Assembly (NCBI GenBank): GCA_022606425.2 | Contig: JAHDVF020000503.1 | Location: 429,592-493,591 of the forward strand | Length of the DNA: 64,000 nt | Direction: 5' to 3' | DNA from: Lepidostoma basale | Taxonomy: Eukaryota; Arthropoda; Insecta; Trichoptera; Lepidostomatidae | In this document: positions 9,305 through 19,492 of the stretch, in pieces | How the letters are laid out: every line of letters starts with the position of its first letter | Position numbering within the stretch: position 1 is the first letter of the stretch | The notes under the pieces: model-generated | Databases searched by the model: none | The model's input: the letters and a program-made list of their open reading frames with translations, nothing else | Told to the model about the DNA's origin: nothing | Made by a program: the position numbers and the translations under genes

Positions 9305-9790
9305 AACTAACTTACCATCACGCTGTCTCCCCGAAGGGGTAGGCAGAAAGAATGGACTGCCATACTTTTCTTTCCTGACATATTTTTATCGATTCATCAA
9401 CATTCATACATCTTGTCAAGATTTATCTGACTTCCCACGTGGCCGATATTCAATATTTGATTTATTTGAAAGTACCACGCTTTCCTCGGTCTTTCTCTTT
9501 TTCTAGTTCCATTTACATCGTAAACATATACTTTTTTACCATTCTTTCTTCATTCTTTCTTTCCATGTGTTCAAACCGTCTTAATGATCCTTTCATTATT
9601 TTGTTCATAACACCATCATTCGCACCGCATTCAATTCTTATATTTTCATTCGATACTCTATCAAACACAGAGTATCCTCTCATCTCATTTCTACTGCATT
9701 TATTCTGCTTTCATCCTTCTTTTACCAGTTCCATGCTTCACTTCCATACATAAGGGTCGACACAAGAATACCATTGGTTTCAGCATCTTG
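9305..9790 (-). mobile_element. LINE-A 3' end
   Basis: Minus-strand copy from the thumb (TLMYGSEAWNW) to the end (tail CTTCGGGGAGACAGCGTGAT). Frameshifts break the frame. The 5' truncation joins directly to the 19-bp hairpin at 9787. Confidence 0.85.
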
Positions 9791-9830
9791 CTGCCATCTT
9801 CTGGTGGTCAGACCAGAAGATGGCAGCAAG
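9787..9830. repeat. Perfect 19-bp inverted repeat
   Basis: CTTGCTGCCATCTTCTGGT (9787-9805) and its exact reverse complement (9812-9830) are separated by six bases. The hairpin sits at the 5' junction of the LINE-A copy and is unrelated to the PAL families. Confidence 0.9.
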
Positions 9831-9869
9831 CTGCCGAAAGCGGTCGACGATAAACACAAGTAGAAGAAC

Positions 9870-10240
9870 ACTATACGAGTATATATAATAATAAAGAAAT
9901 TTTCAACTGATAAATTAAAAAAAAAACTTTGTTTTATCATCATTTAACCATCAACCTATGTTGACATCATCAGGAGTGACAATAATATATTAAATGTCAA
10001 ATTTTCGTGTTTTTACGAACCTTTATGTGCAGTTGTTCCAATAAATACAAATACACATAAAGAGTCAAAAATCACGAAAATTTGCCATAAGATTGTAATT
10101 GTAACACCTGATGATGTCAACATAAGAAACATTTGTCGCGTAAAAAAATACAATTGTGATACATAAAACAAAGTCTTTTTAAATAACATATTCTGTTAAA
10201 GTATCATTGTGTTTCGGCCAAAATAATGGACTATTTAAAG
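9870..10240. repeat. PAL-1 repeat with damaged ribozymes
   Basis: The left arm (minus) keeps CTGATGATGTCAACATAGG but lost GAAAC; the right arm (10095-10140, plus) keeps CTGATGA and GAAAC but has lost the second half of stem II. An extra loop of about 100 bases (TTTTCGTGTTTTTACG with an inverted partner AAAATCACGAAAATTTG) separates the arms. Confidence 0.75.
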
Positions 10241-11083
10241 AAATCTTGTATAATTTTTTTTTTTGTTTTTATTAGTAATTCTTTTTTGCAAAATAATTCC
10301 TCGTATTAAAACAAGCGAAGAAGGAGGTACGTGAGTACATATTTTTGGGTTAAAATAGGTTAAAATCTGTGAACAGGATTTTATACTTAAAAATAATAAT
10401 AAAATCGTGGTAAGGAGAAGCGCTAGTTTATCGCGTTGATAATGTCTTAGTAGGATGAAATAATTAAGACGTACAGTCATTGAGTCGACTGCGGATACAT
10501 TGTGAGATCGGCACGCGCTCCATCTTGTGCGTTTCTTGTTATAATTAATATCAGTCTACAAAGTAGTGGATGATCACTGTTTGAGGTTCCCGGATGGCTA
10601 ATTGTGGCGGCGCATATTTCTGTAGCGGTGAATAACACCGGAGTGTTTACCTCCAGAGACCTGCAGACACGAGACAGGACACGCTAAACTTTACTCCACA
10701 GCTTTACCATCTACTTCCATATTAAAATTATATTAGTTTTATCGTTTTTTAAAGAATTTTGACAGGTGTAAAAATAAATTTTTCATTTGTTCCAATGACA
10801 ATTTGAATAATTTCTTCAATATTATTTTTAAGTTCTTGCTGGTTAAGTGCCTTATTACAGCTCATTTAAAAAACAGTGGATACGTGTAACATAAATTAAA
10901 TACAACACAAAAGTCCGGATCGTCGGTGGATTCGTGGAATATAAATTAAATAGACAATATGTGCACCATCTAAAAAGAACATTTTGTGTTAAATTATTTT
11001 TATTTTGTTATTTTATTTTATATCATTGTATTTTATATTATTTGTTTTAGATTTATTTTGTGGGTGTTGGACGATCGAAGTGT
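10241..11083. other. Mostly unassigned DNA
   Basis: AT-rich, with one apparently unique moderate-GC block at 10490-10690 (GGCGGCGCATATTTCTG). No open frame or repeat family recognised. Confidence 0.4.
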
Positions 11084-11252
11084 GCGCGGGAGATGCCTAT
11101 TGGTGGCGATGAGGTTCGCAACCCATCAAACCGCGTCTCCCGCGGAGCGAAAATAGAAGGATGGAGTGCCGCATCAGTAAAAGTGTGACAGTCCATTATT
11201 TCTGCCTACCCTTTCGGGGAGACGGCGTGATGGTTAGTTAGTTAGTTAATAA
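11084..11252 (+). mobile_element. SINE-2 (LINE-A-tailed), copy 1
   Basis: A 100-base body begins CGCGGGAGATGCCTATTGG. Its first bases can pair with TCTCCCGCG about 50 bases later, a 5' hairpin. The last 65 bases (CAGTCCATTATTTCTGCC through GGAGACGGCGTGATGG and GTTA repeats) equal the LINE-A 3' end. No frame runs through it. Other copies are at 39491 (minus) and 61859 (plus). Confidence 0.8.
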
Positions 11253-11261
11253 AAAACCTTT

Positions 11262-11690
11262 TTTTAATTTAATAATAGTAAACACGTTTGTTTAGTGGTT
11301 TTACGTGAATTTTATTTATATCAATTGGGACAAATTTGTTTTAGTTGCGATGTAACTGTTTATTATTTATGTATTAAACCTCAAAAATTCACAGAAATTC
11401 AGTTGTAAATTTACTTACGACTCATCATTAGTTCTAAGAAAAACCTTAATTGTTTTATTTAACAACTCAAAAAATTTGCATTATATACTTTCTCCCCCAC
11501 CCTTAGAATTTCTAAACTCAATATAAGGACACACTGTTTGGCGATTAGGTTCAGTTTGAGAATGGCCTCGCAAGGCGAAACAAATTTGTCACAATTTATA
11601 TCAATTAAATCCAAGTCAAACCACAAACCACCAATCGTGTTTTATTATTAAATTAATATGGAGTTTTACAAAACTAATACCTCAACCATC
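11262..11690. repeat. PAL-3b repeat, both arms
   Basis: The left arm has GACAAATTTGTTTTAG (decayed inverted core); the right arm (11553-11592, plus) has TTGAGAA, stem GCC-TCGCAA-GGC, GAAAC, AAATTTGTC. Outer arms end AATCGTGTTTTATTAT and its inverse. The TTGAGAA box differs from CUGANGA at positions 3 and 8 together. Confidence 0.7.
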
Positions 11691-11710
11691 AATAATAAAA
11701 AAAACTAATT

Positions 11711-12262
11711 GACTAACCATCATGTCGTCTCCCCGAAGGGGTATGCAGAAATAATGGACTGCCACACTTTTCTTTTCTGACATATATCTCTGGCTTCCTC
11801 AACATTCATACATCGTATCATGCACGCGCGTCGATTTCTCTGACTCCTCACGTGGCCGAAATTCAATATTTGATTTATTTGATCGTGTTCCGTTTTCTTC
11901 GGTCTTCCTTTACTTCTAGTTCCATTTACATCGTTAATATATAATTTTTTTACAATTCTTTCTTCATTCATTCTTTCCATGTGTCCAAACCAACAAAATG
12001 ATCATTTCATTATTTTGTTCATGACACCATCATTCGCACCGCATACACTTCTCATATTTTCATTCGACACTCTATCATACACAGAGATTATATACACATT
12101 CGTTAAAGAGATCATCATTCTTTTGCCAGTTCCATGTTTCACTTCATTACATAAGGGTCGGTATAAGAACACCATTGTGCACTGCCATTTTAGCTTTTTT
12201 GGATAGGTTTTGGTTTGCGATGACAACTTTAAATGCACCATTCACTTTGTTGCCGGCCAAAA
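11711..12262 (-). mobile_element. LINE-A 3' end
   Basis: Runs from RRVLAGNKVNGAF, through the thumb (disrupted at about 12100) to ERMNEERIVKKLYINDVNGT, GRPKKTEHDQINQILNFGHV and FGETT, then the shared 3' tail. The last 85 codons are open. Internal deletions removed the YGSEAWNW block. Confidence 0.85.
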
Positions 12263-12289
12263 CCCTTCTTTCAATATCCCTAATAATAA

Positions 12290-12439
12290 AAATAAATTGG
12301 ATAATTTATAGAGCGCCATTTTTATGAATTAATAATCTCAATGGCGCTAAAGAATAAAACATATTTAGTATAAAGACTGCACCTTACGCAGTCGATCAAC
12401 CCTTCTTATTAGGAAATGATAATTTAAAAATGTGCGTTT
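12290..12439. other. LINE-J 3' flank, unassigned
   Basis: AT-rich sequence between a LINE-A fossil and the LINE-J coding remnant; probably the 3' untranslated part of LINE-J, as it lies just downstream of it on the minus strand. Confidence 0.35.
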
Positions 12440-12690
12440 TGAATCTCGATCAAAACTCTGACTGATTCTTAATGCACTTGAGGTCTGCTGGAAGATTATT
12501 CCAGGCAGAAGGCCCGACTACCGCGAAGGCTCGGTTGCCGAAGTTTGTGCTAGGATAGCGTTTTGGCACAGCATATCTACCGATAGAAGAAGACTTAGCT
12601 GATCGCAATGTAGACTGTCTGGCATTCAGGTTCTCGTAAATCAGATGTATGAGCATGCAATAATACACCACGGAAATGTCAAGAGAAGAA
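12440..12690 (-). mobile_element. LINE-J C-terminal remnant
   Basis: The minus frame ends VPKRYPSTNFGNRAFAVVGP, SAWNNLPADLKCIKNQSEF. 'RAF.V.GP..WN.LP' followed by a short acidic/serine stretch and F is the standard C-terminal signature of LINEs near the CR1/L2/Jockey groups. This is a different family from A, B and C. Confidence 0.8.
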
Positions 12691-12837
12691 AAATGAAAGA
12701 CAGACTTTTTAAAATAACGTTAGATAATTCATTGTTTTGGCGGAAACACTTTGATATTTCAACACTATTAACTGTTTAATTGAAACACTGTTTTATAATT
12801 GTTGTTATCTATGTACGGTTTTTTCTACCTTTATTGT

Positions 12838-13252
12838 ATTATATCTAAGACGAATGTGTGGTAAATTTGTATATGATAGAGTGTCAAATGCAAACATAAG
12901 AAGTGAATGCGGTGCGAATGAAAGTGTTATGAACAAAATAATGAAAGGACCGTTGAGATGGTTTGGACACATGGAAAGAATGAGTCAAGACAGAATTGTA
13001 ACGAAGGTATATGTAAACGACGTAATGGGAGCTAGAAATAGATGAAGGCCGAGGAAAACGTGGCACGATCAAATCAATCAAATATTAAATGTCGGTCATG
13101 TAAGGAGTCTTTGAAATCGACGCGCGTGCATGACACGATGTATGAATATAGAGGAAGCGAGAGATGAAGTGGTGGTCCTGAAATACATCTCTCGCTACTA
13201 CCCCTTCGTGGAGACGGCGTGATGGTTAGTTATTTAGTTAGTTAGTTTATTG
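12838..13252 (+). mobile_element. LINE-A 3' end
   Basis: Reads RMCGKFVYDRVSNANIRSEC, GANESVMNKIMKGPLRWFGH, MERMSQDRIVTKVYVNDVMG and, after a stop, GRGKRGTI; the 3' end has the CTTCGTGGAGACGGCGTGAT block and GTTA tail. Several frame breaks. Confidence 0.88.
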
Positions 13253-13480
13253 TATTAGAATTGTCTTTCATTTTTGTCGAACCATTTCTTTAAATGTTAT
13301 TTGTTTCCTTGTTTATATTTCCTAATTTTGTTGGACTTATATTGAATTTCTTTCGTGTATAATTGTTGTTACCTAATTAAGTTTTTTTCCCACCAATGTT
13401 ATAATTGCTTACAATATTGTATGTATTTCTTTTTTTGTGTTCTATATAAACTAAGTCTTTTTGTTTGTATTTTTAGTTGA

Positions 13481-13528
13481 TTGTAACACCTGATGATGCT
13501 GACATTGATGAGCAAAACAGCTATCGCG
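13481..13528 (+). ncRNA. Hammerhead-like relic, PAL-1 variant
   Basis: CTGATGA is intact. Stem II GCTGAC-ATTG-ATGAGC pairs imperfectly. GAAAC reads CAAAAC and the site reads ATC|GCG. It shares the GCT..AGC stem with the minus-strand copy at 36723, which makes them a sub-branch of PAL-1. Confidence 0.5.
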
Positions 13529-13570
13529 ATAATTTCATAGAAATAAAATCAATTGTGATATTATATAATA

Positions 13571-13894
13571 GTGCATAAATGAAAAACATTATAAATATAT
13601 AAACCCTTGCACACTTGAAAAACTTCAAAACCATTTTGTGATATTTATCTATCGTCCTGTAATACTTCTAATTCTTATTGTTCCTCTCCTATCGGAGGTT
13701 GGACAACATCATGGCTATTATGCACCCTTAATACAGCAACTCTAATTAAGGATATTGTAAGGGTTTTCTTCTTTTCCTGACACTTAGCTTTCCGTTAATT
13801 TTATTCTTTAGTTTTTTTACACCTGTTTAGACACTATACGAGTACTTTTACTGATCGGTTAACAATCTTATCCGTTTTAATAATGATAGTATAT
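13571..13894. other. Unassigned AT-rich DNA
   Basis: No feature recognised. Confidence 0.4.
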
Positions 13895-14010
13895 TCTATT
13901 TTTATGAATTAATACACTATTTTTTCCACTTTTGAGTTTATTTTTCTTGACATGTTTCGAAGGCTGTGGAAAAAACAGTGTTTTAATTCATAAAAATTCG
14001 TCATTATAGG
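13895..14010. repeat. PAL-2, collapsed copy
   Basis: Outer arms (ACACTATTTTTTCCACTTTTG; AACAGTGTTTTAATTCA) flank one minus-strand core, CTTCGAAACATGTCAAG. The stem II/box half and the loop are deleted. Confidence 0.7.
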
Positions 14011-14011
14011 A

Positions 14012-14300
14012 AGTATCCTGAGTATCCATTATAGGAAGTATCTTGAGTACAATGAAGAGATTCGCAGATCGTGCGAAATCGATGACACGGTCAGAAGAAA
14101 TAGGTAGAGAAGATGATTTTGGAGGGATCGCATTAAAATGACGGACCAAGCAAGGATTCACAAGATCGTGACACGCGGGTCTCCAGAAGGCCATTAGGAC
14201 GTCCACCAATGAGATGCAGAAAAAGCTGGACGTCTTTATCATGGTACCAAATTTGATATCCTTTCTAAACAGATCGCAAGATCTTCATAAAAGAAGAAGA
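14012..14300 (+). mobile_element. LINE-G C-terminal remnant
   Basis: Frame pieces MKRFADRAKSMTRS, DDFGGIALK and RTKQGFTRS correspond to the LINE-G tail with several frame shifts. Ends GATCGCAAGATCTTCAT like the copy at 5028. A 22-base direct duplication (TTATAGGAAGTATC) marks its 5' junction. Confidence 0.7.
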
Positions 14301-14304
14301 AAAT

Positions 14305-14460
14305 ATCGAATATTGAAGAAGTTTTACTTTATTTTATGGGAAAGAAATGCTTTCCTTTGCTAAGGCATTTACAAATAATTGAGAATTGCGATTGTCAACA
14401 TTTAATAATACCTAAGCAAGACGAAAGGTATTGTTCTCACAAAATATAATTTTTTTTTTT
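14305..14460. repeat. PAL-3, decayed
   Basis: TTATGGGAAAGAAATGCTTTC, TAAGGCATTTACAA and CAACATTTAATAATACCTAAG preserve the arms and loop of PAL-3. The cores read CCTAAGCAAGACGAAAGG, beyond function. Confidence 0.6.
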
Positions 14461-14504
14461 TAATTTTAGATAAACTTAAGGCGTTAACACTGTGGAATTC
14501 CATC

Positions 14505-14705
14505 ATTACGAATTTTTATGAATTAAAACACTGTTTTTTCCACTTTTGAGTTTATTTTTCTCGGCATGCTTCGGAGGCACACCTTAATCATCGGGAAAAC
14601 GATATAACGATATAAACCCGATGATGAAGGTGTAAGCCTTCGAAACATGTCGAGAAAAATAATCTCAAAAGTGGAAAAACAGTGTTTTAATTCATAAAAA
14701 TTAGT
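14505..14705. repeat. PAL-2 palindromic repeat
   Basis: Both arms preserved, 60-70 bases each, around a GATATAACGATATAAAC loop. The plus half has the better ribozyme (14614-14660). The minus half has GAAGC for GAAAC and GCC for GTC at the cleavage site. Confidence 0.8.
14614..14660 (+). ncRNA. Hammerhead-like ribozyme, PAL-2 type
   Basis: CCGATGA (U4 to C), stem II GAAGG-TGTAAG-CCTTC with five pairs, GAAAC, palindrome ACATGT, TC|GAG. All but one core position are as expected. Confidence 0.65.
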
Positions 14706-14782
14706 CAAACTTATTTATCTCTTTGTTGACTGTTCTACAACATTATTTGGATATGTTTCTGATTCTGTTTACCACGGTGATT

Positions 14783-15060
14783 AATTCATGAAATTTAATT
14801 GTATCTCAATAGAGACGAAGATGCAAACTGGAAACTGAATATGGTTGATCAAGGTGTTTACAGGACTTATGACCTGTCATTGGTTGGGTTAAGCGCACGC
14901 TTTATGTAATTACAACATTCCCCATTCCACCTTTTTCTTTATGACCACGTAAGACAAATTTTTGGAGGTTGTATATATGTTACAAATCTATGTTTAACTT
15001 CACATGTCAGTTTGAATACGCCATCTATGTAGATTAGATTACATATGTTAATCTTTTTAA
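14783..15060 (+). repeat. Rep-R, unknown interspersed repeat
   Basis: Starts TTAATTGTATCTCAATAGAG, continues TTACAGGACTTATGACCTGT and ends near GCCATCTATG. No TIRs, pol III boxes or frame found. Five other placements (19025, 20441/21470, 34905, 54530) define it as a family of at least 330 bases. Confidence 0.7.
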
Positions 15061-15724
15061 TAAAACAAATCGAAAAATAGTCATAATAGTAAGATGAATA
15101 AAATTATCAAACGAAATAATTATCCCATAATTTATTATGATCAAATAATAATAATAAAAAAATGTTAATATATTTTACACATATGTAGTGGAAACTCGTC
15201 ATTTGTTTACATTAACCAGGTAGAACCCAGATTTGTCCAATGTTACCCAGAAATAACTCGAGTTATCTAAAATATGCGCAAGTAAGTAGTACTCGAATAT
15301 TAATCTAAAGCAGACGCATTCTCTGTTATTTCCGTTAGGCCAACCGGGGAGTCTGCCCTCTGGTCCAGGCGTGACTCAGAGCGGTCCTGTCGGAAGGATC
15401 TGTCTCGGACCGCGCGGGGCGGGTAGAGGTTGCCCCGGGACACGCGCCCGCAGAGAGAGCCCCAACACAGGAGAGATACATTGTAAGGATACGCAAAATG
15501 TTGCCTACACGGTGTACGAGCAATGGCGACTGTTCATCATTTTTAATATACTCTCTACATTTCAATACTCCCGCACGGTGATGGATACGCAGTACTGAGT
15601 GACCAGCTAGTTTATTCATAATTCATATCTACATATGTTTCATCTCTATGTCTTATATCTTTGTCTCATATGTCTAGTCTCTATGTCTCATCTCAATGTT
15701 TTCCTAGTATTCTCAATGCTATCT
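15061..15724. other. Unassigned, with a GC-rich block at 15320-15480
   Basis: The GC block (GGCCAACCGGGGAGTCTG onward) has short frames in both directions with no recognisable protein. The remainder is repetitive in flavour (TCTCATATGTCTAGTCTC) but not matched elsewhere in the window. Confidence 0.35.
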
Positions 15725-16320
15725 TCTTCTTTCCGTGTCCTGTCAGGTCTCCCCAACGTTGACTATCACCCTTGAGTAGGCCTCCCCGTCCTGGGCAGCT
15801 CGGAACAGCTCCCCCACGGTCCTCAGCCCCGTTCACTCTCGGATGTTCCTCAGCCAGGAAACCCGCCTTCTCCCAACACCTCGTCGACCCTCAATCTTAC
15901 CCAACAAGATCAGATGTAATAGTGCGTACTTTCGCCTCTCAGAACATGGCCCAAGTAGGACACCTTACGGACTTTGATGTTGCTCAGCAACTCTCTGTCA
16001 ACTCTGGCTCTATGGAGAACGTTTGTGTTGCTGACTATGTCAGTCCAGGAGATGCGTAACATTCTTCGGTGTATCTACATCTCAAAGGCCTCCAATTGGT
16101 TCATAACATTGACTTTAAGGGTCCATGACTCCACCCACAGCACTGACCAAACATAGCATCTGACCATTCTTTGTCGTAACTTTGAATTAATGTTATCATC
16201 GCAGAAAATAGCTCTCATTTTATTAAAGGCAGCACGAGCTGCTTCTATTCTGCATTTGATTTCAACATCTGGGTCGAGGTTTTCTGTTAGGATACTGCCT
16301 AGATACAATCAATGCTATCG
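15725..16320 (-). mobile_element. LINE-E remnant
   Basis: The minus frame opens with MYLGSILTENLDPDVEIKCR, IEAARAAFNKMRAIFC, LRQRMVRCYVWS and NQLEAFEM, the thumb and linker of a non-LTR reverse transcriptase, then decays. The 3' portion (LLKGDSQRWGDLTGHGK in one frame) matches the GETRQ-like end common to this LINE group. Confidence 0.8.
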
Positions 16321-17044
16321 AAATATTTAAAGTGCAAAGATTGTAACGGAGAAATTTCGTTTACAACATACTCGTATGGACAGAGAGGATTAGGTTTTTA
16401 GAGCTGATGGGATTTTTTATGGTGCAGGCATCGTTGATTGACTATAGGTAATATTTTTTCGTTTAAAAAACATTAAACGCGTTTTTCTTAAAACTATAAT
16501 TTTCGGTCGGCGGCGGTGATTTCTCCGGAACCAATGAACAGATCTTCGTGGAAATTTAACCCCATATTTAACACAGTAAAAGCTTCAGCGCAAACTACAA
16601 TTAAATAAAAAAATATATATAACTTTTTTTTTTGTACTAAAATCAGTGAAAAAAACTTATATTAAAATGTCAGCCATGAAGCCATTATGAATAAATAATA
16701 AAAGAAAATGTTTGCTTGTTTTAGGTGAGCCTTAATTGAGTTATCACCGCCGCTAGCGATGTATCAACTTTTTAAGGCATTGCTTTCGGTAGTTGTTTAT
16801 ATAAGTAAAAAAAATACAGATTTTTATATGTTTTTCATAAGTGTAACCGTTGAGCTTAATAACACTTATATCAATATCTATAATAGTACTTTCATAAAAA
16901 AAAAATTAACTCAGTATTTTTTTCGAGCGCCTAAACCAGAATGATTCCTTAATTATTATAGTGTGCACCGCCAAAATAACGGATTGTCGTCACACACTAT
17001 GAATCGTAAAATGTAATGATTATCGAAAATAATAGAATCGAATA
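16321..17044. other. AT-rich DNA, nothing recognised
   Basis: Low-complexity runs only. A small GC patch (GGTCGGCGGCGGTGATTTC, about 16505) is isolated. Confidence 0.4.
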
Positions 17045-17425
17045 ATATAGACCTAAACTGAGAATACTCCTCATCAAGACCTATGTATTCAGTATCTTGT
17101 AGTACGGCTGCGAGGCATGGTGCCTATCCGAAAGAGATAAACGGAGACAAGAGGCTTTTGAGATATGGTTCAACAGAAGACTTTTAGGAATTTCCTGGAG
17201 AGACCACATTACAAATGAGGAGGTTCTCCAAATAATCAAAGGAGAAAGGCACCTGCTCGGGCCCTTGTCCGAAAGGCGTGCAAGATTGATCGGCCATGTA
17301 ATACGACAAGAAGACCTCTTGCATGCCATAATGGAGGGTATCGCCGAGGGGACAAACTCTAGGAGACGCCCACGCCGAGAGTACCCGGAGGACCTGTTGG
17401 TAGACGTGCGCTGCTCATCATATCA
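17045..17425 (+). mobile_element. LINE-B remnant, 5' part
   Basis: RILLIKTYVFS, YGCEAWCLSERDKRRQEAFE, LSERRARLIGHVIRQEDLLH and RRRPRREYPEDLLVDVRCSS match the clean copy at 34180-34645 up to the codons for CSSY, where an inverted-repeat element is inserted. It resumes at 18151. Confidence 0.85.
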
Positions 17426-18150
17426 TCACCTGAGAGTAAGAAGGTTCCAACTGTCAAAAGTAAAAAGCTGAGAAAAATTAAGTCAAAGTTTTGTTGGTTT
17501 CGGGTGTGTATCTTGGAACAAAAGGGTTCCATCTGAAGCAGATGAAATTTTTTTACCGAGAAGTGTGTATATTTTCTCTGGCGACAGTTGGAATAATAAA
17601 GTTCTAAGTGTAAATGAGAGTGGGGGAGTAAGGGGGATCCTATTGACTCTTCGAGCGGTGCATGGCCATCATCGTGGTGATGGTCATGCTACGCTGGAGG
17701 ATTGATCTGATCCCAAGTACCTATCCACACCTCCTCGACTTTGGTCTCCCCTGGAAACTATGCGAAATGTTAAAGATCGAGTGTGAATAACCTCGGTGGA
17801 TAATATTGATGCATAGGCCAACGTGGAAGGACACCTCGCCAACCCGTCTGGCAAGCGTGGCGTTGTAATGCCAACCACCCCCCGTATGACATGTCATACA
17901 TGGAGAAGTATGGGGGAGGCCTATGTCCAGCAGTGGACGACAACGGGTGTTAAAGAATAAGAATAAGTGTAAATGAATCCTTCTTCGGTGAATCATGTGT
18001 TTTGAATGATCAGATGGAACTTGATTCTTTTAGTAACATATTACATGTTTTTTTTAGTGTACGTATAGATAAGGTTAGTAAGAACCCTTTTCACGAAAAA
18101 AAGCCAAATGTGAAATTTTGTTAGTTGGAACCCCTCTTACTCTCAGGTGA
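17426..18150. mobile_element. Inverted-repeat DNA element, nested
   Basis: The ends are TCACCTGAGAGTAAG and its exact inverse, with GGTTCCAACT continuing the TIR to about 28 bases with two mismatches. Flanks ATCATAT (left) and CGATATG (right) overlap in ATAT, so the duplication is short or decayed. The interior lacks a transposase and itself contains a LINE tail (17618-17964). Superfamily not assigned. Confidence 0.75.
17618..17964 (+). mobile_element. LINE tail (D/F type) nested in the inverted-repeat element
   Basis: Flanked by an exact 12-base duplication, AAGTGTAAATGA, at 17606-17617 and 17965-17976. The 3' end reads GGCCTATGTCCAGCAGTGGA, the codons for the '(G)LCPAVD' or 'AYVQQW' ending of LINE-D/F type elements. 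Confidence 0.8.
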
Positions 18151-18262
18151 CGATATGCAGATTTCAAAAGAGCCGCACAAGACAATGATGAATGAATGAA
18201 TGGAAGAGAAGAATATAGAAAATTGCTGCAAACCAATCCCAGGATTGAAACCAGAGAGAGAG
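18151..18262 (+). mobile_element. LINE-B remnant, 3' part
   Basis: Resumes with codons for ADFKRAAQD and ends GCTGCAAACCAATCCCAGGA, TTGAAACCAGAGAGA, as at 34610. A small ATGA repeat expanded within it. Confidence 0.85.
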
Positions 18263-18600
18263 AGTATGATTATCGCTTTATGTTAAAAATTTGAACCGGA
18301 GGGTCCTCTTTTGGATCACCGTGTGGCTGCATTTAATCTCCCCGCGAGTCAGTAGAGATTAATTCACTACACTGGCCGCAGGAGCAGAGCAGCGCCCAGC
18401 TGCACTCGGCTCACTCAATCACGGTTACCCTGTCTTTTCTTACGAGAGATTCAGCCAGAACTAACCGCAATTGCTTCAGTGAATGACTACGCGAATTCTC
18501 GCTGCATTATAAAGCCAACACTGTTCAATTTTATTTTGCTTAAAATTTTTCCCCATTCGAAATCAAATTGATGATCCGATTGGATTTGTCCCCATCCCGA
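18263..18600. other. Unassigned, moderately GC-rich
   Basis: Apparently unique sequence between two mobile elements. No frame or repeat signature. Confidence 0.35.
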
Positions 18601-18892
18601 ATAGCAGAATCAAATCAAATCAAATCAAATCAGTTTATTTACTCAAAAGACATTACAAACAGCATAAATGTTTAAGGCATCTATTGGAGTACAACATAAT
18701 ACCAGGAACGCATTAGTGATGGTTCGACATTAGGAAGACAATTTATTATACTTTCCAAAGTCAAGAGTATTTGTCCCTTGAAGGTACTTTCACTAACATG
18801 AAAGACCTCGATCTCCGAGGAGACCGCGTTCAGCAGACTAATTGCTCTACCCACCGGTGTCACCAGAGGCAGATTGGTTCTGGCTGCCGGTA
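18601..18892 (-). mobile_element. LINE-C 3' end
   Basis: Minus strand codes RTNLPLVTPVGRAISLLNAV, SSEIEVFHVSESTFKGQILL and stops after EVF.. as in the copy at 51083, then the 3' UTR and (TGATT)n tail. It is truncated within the AARTNLP codons. Confidence 0.85.
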
Positions 18893-18985
18893 GGTAATTT
18901 TATCTAAATTTTAACAGTAATAATGTTGAAGTATCATAGGGTTTCGGCCAAAACAACGGACTATTTAATGTAATAACTCTAAAGT
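18893..18985 (+). repeat. PAL-1 tail only
   Basis: TATCATAGGGTTTCGGCCAA and ACGGACTATTTAA match the tail that follows PAL-1 right arms. The ribozyme part is missing. Confidence 0.65.
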
Positions 18986-19024
18986 ATTATTAAATGTTTA
19001 AATAAATAAAAACTTTGTTATGAA

Positions 19025-19260
19025 TACTAAATTTTTTTTTGAATGTGTAAAAATACTTGTAGTGAAATACTGGATTTTACCCATTGCGGGTTAATAATTT
19101 TTAAGGATTAATTGTATCTCAATAGAGACGAAGATGTCAATTGTTTTTTGGAAACAGAATATGGTAGTTGAGGCCTTTACAGGGCTTATGACCTGTCATT
19201 GGTTGGGTTAAGCAATCGCTTTATGTTAACAACATTCCCCGTTCCGCCCTTCTTACGACC
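19025..19260 (+). repeat. Rep-R copy
   Basis: Starts AATGTGTAAAAATACTTGTA and GGATTTTACCCATTGCGGG, then GGATTAATTGTATCTCAATA to CGCCCTTCTTACGACCAC. It supplies the uninterrupted sequence that is split by a TTAA element at 20519. Confidence 0.75.
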
Positions 19261-19261
19261 A

Positions 19262-19492
19262 CCACGTCACCAATGAAAACACTGTTTTCCCAGTTTCGAG
19301 TTTATTTTTCTCGACATATTTCGAAGGCCTTCATCATCAGGAGAACGAAATAAACTCGGTACAAACGATATAAACTCAGTTTATACCGTTCTCCTGATGG
19401 TGAAGGTGTACCCCTTCGAAAAATGTCGAGAAAAATAAACTCAAATGTGGAAACAACTGTGTTTTAATTCATAAAAAATTCGTCATTAACGT
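19262..19492. repeat. PAL-2 palindromic repeat, best stem I
   Basis: Arms of about 70 bases flank a GATATAAACTCAGTTTATA loop. The minus half (19305-19347) has CTGATGA, GAAGGCCTTC without a loop, GAAAT, ATGTC|GAG. The plus half is given separately. Confidence 0.85.
19386..19436 (+). ncRNA. Hammerhead ribozyme, PAL-2 type
   Basis: Stem I TTCTC pairs perfectly with GAGAA after the cleavage site. CTGATGG (A9 to G), stem II GAAGG-TGTACC-CCTTC, GAAAA, ATGTC|GAG. It is the clearest example of all three stems in the right order. A9 is not conserved, so activity may be reduced; its inverted twin at 19305 keeps A9. Confidence 0.7.

Larger units (their letters stand above)
12722..13570. repeat. PAL-1 repeat split by LINE-A
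   Basis: Left arm 12722-12830 is the inverted PAL-1 tail (CATTGTTTTGGCGGAAACAC). The right arm at 13440-13570 carries a ribozyme relic at 13481-13528. A LINE-A copy (12838-13252) sits between them, so it may have inserted into the loop. Confidence 0.65.
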
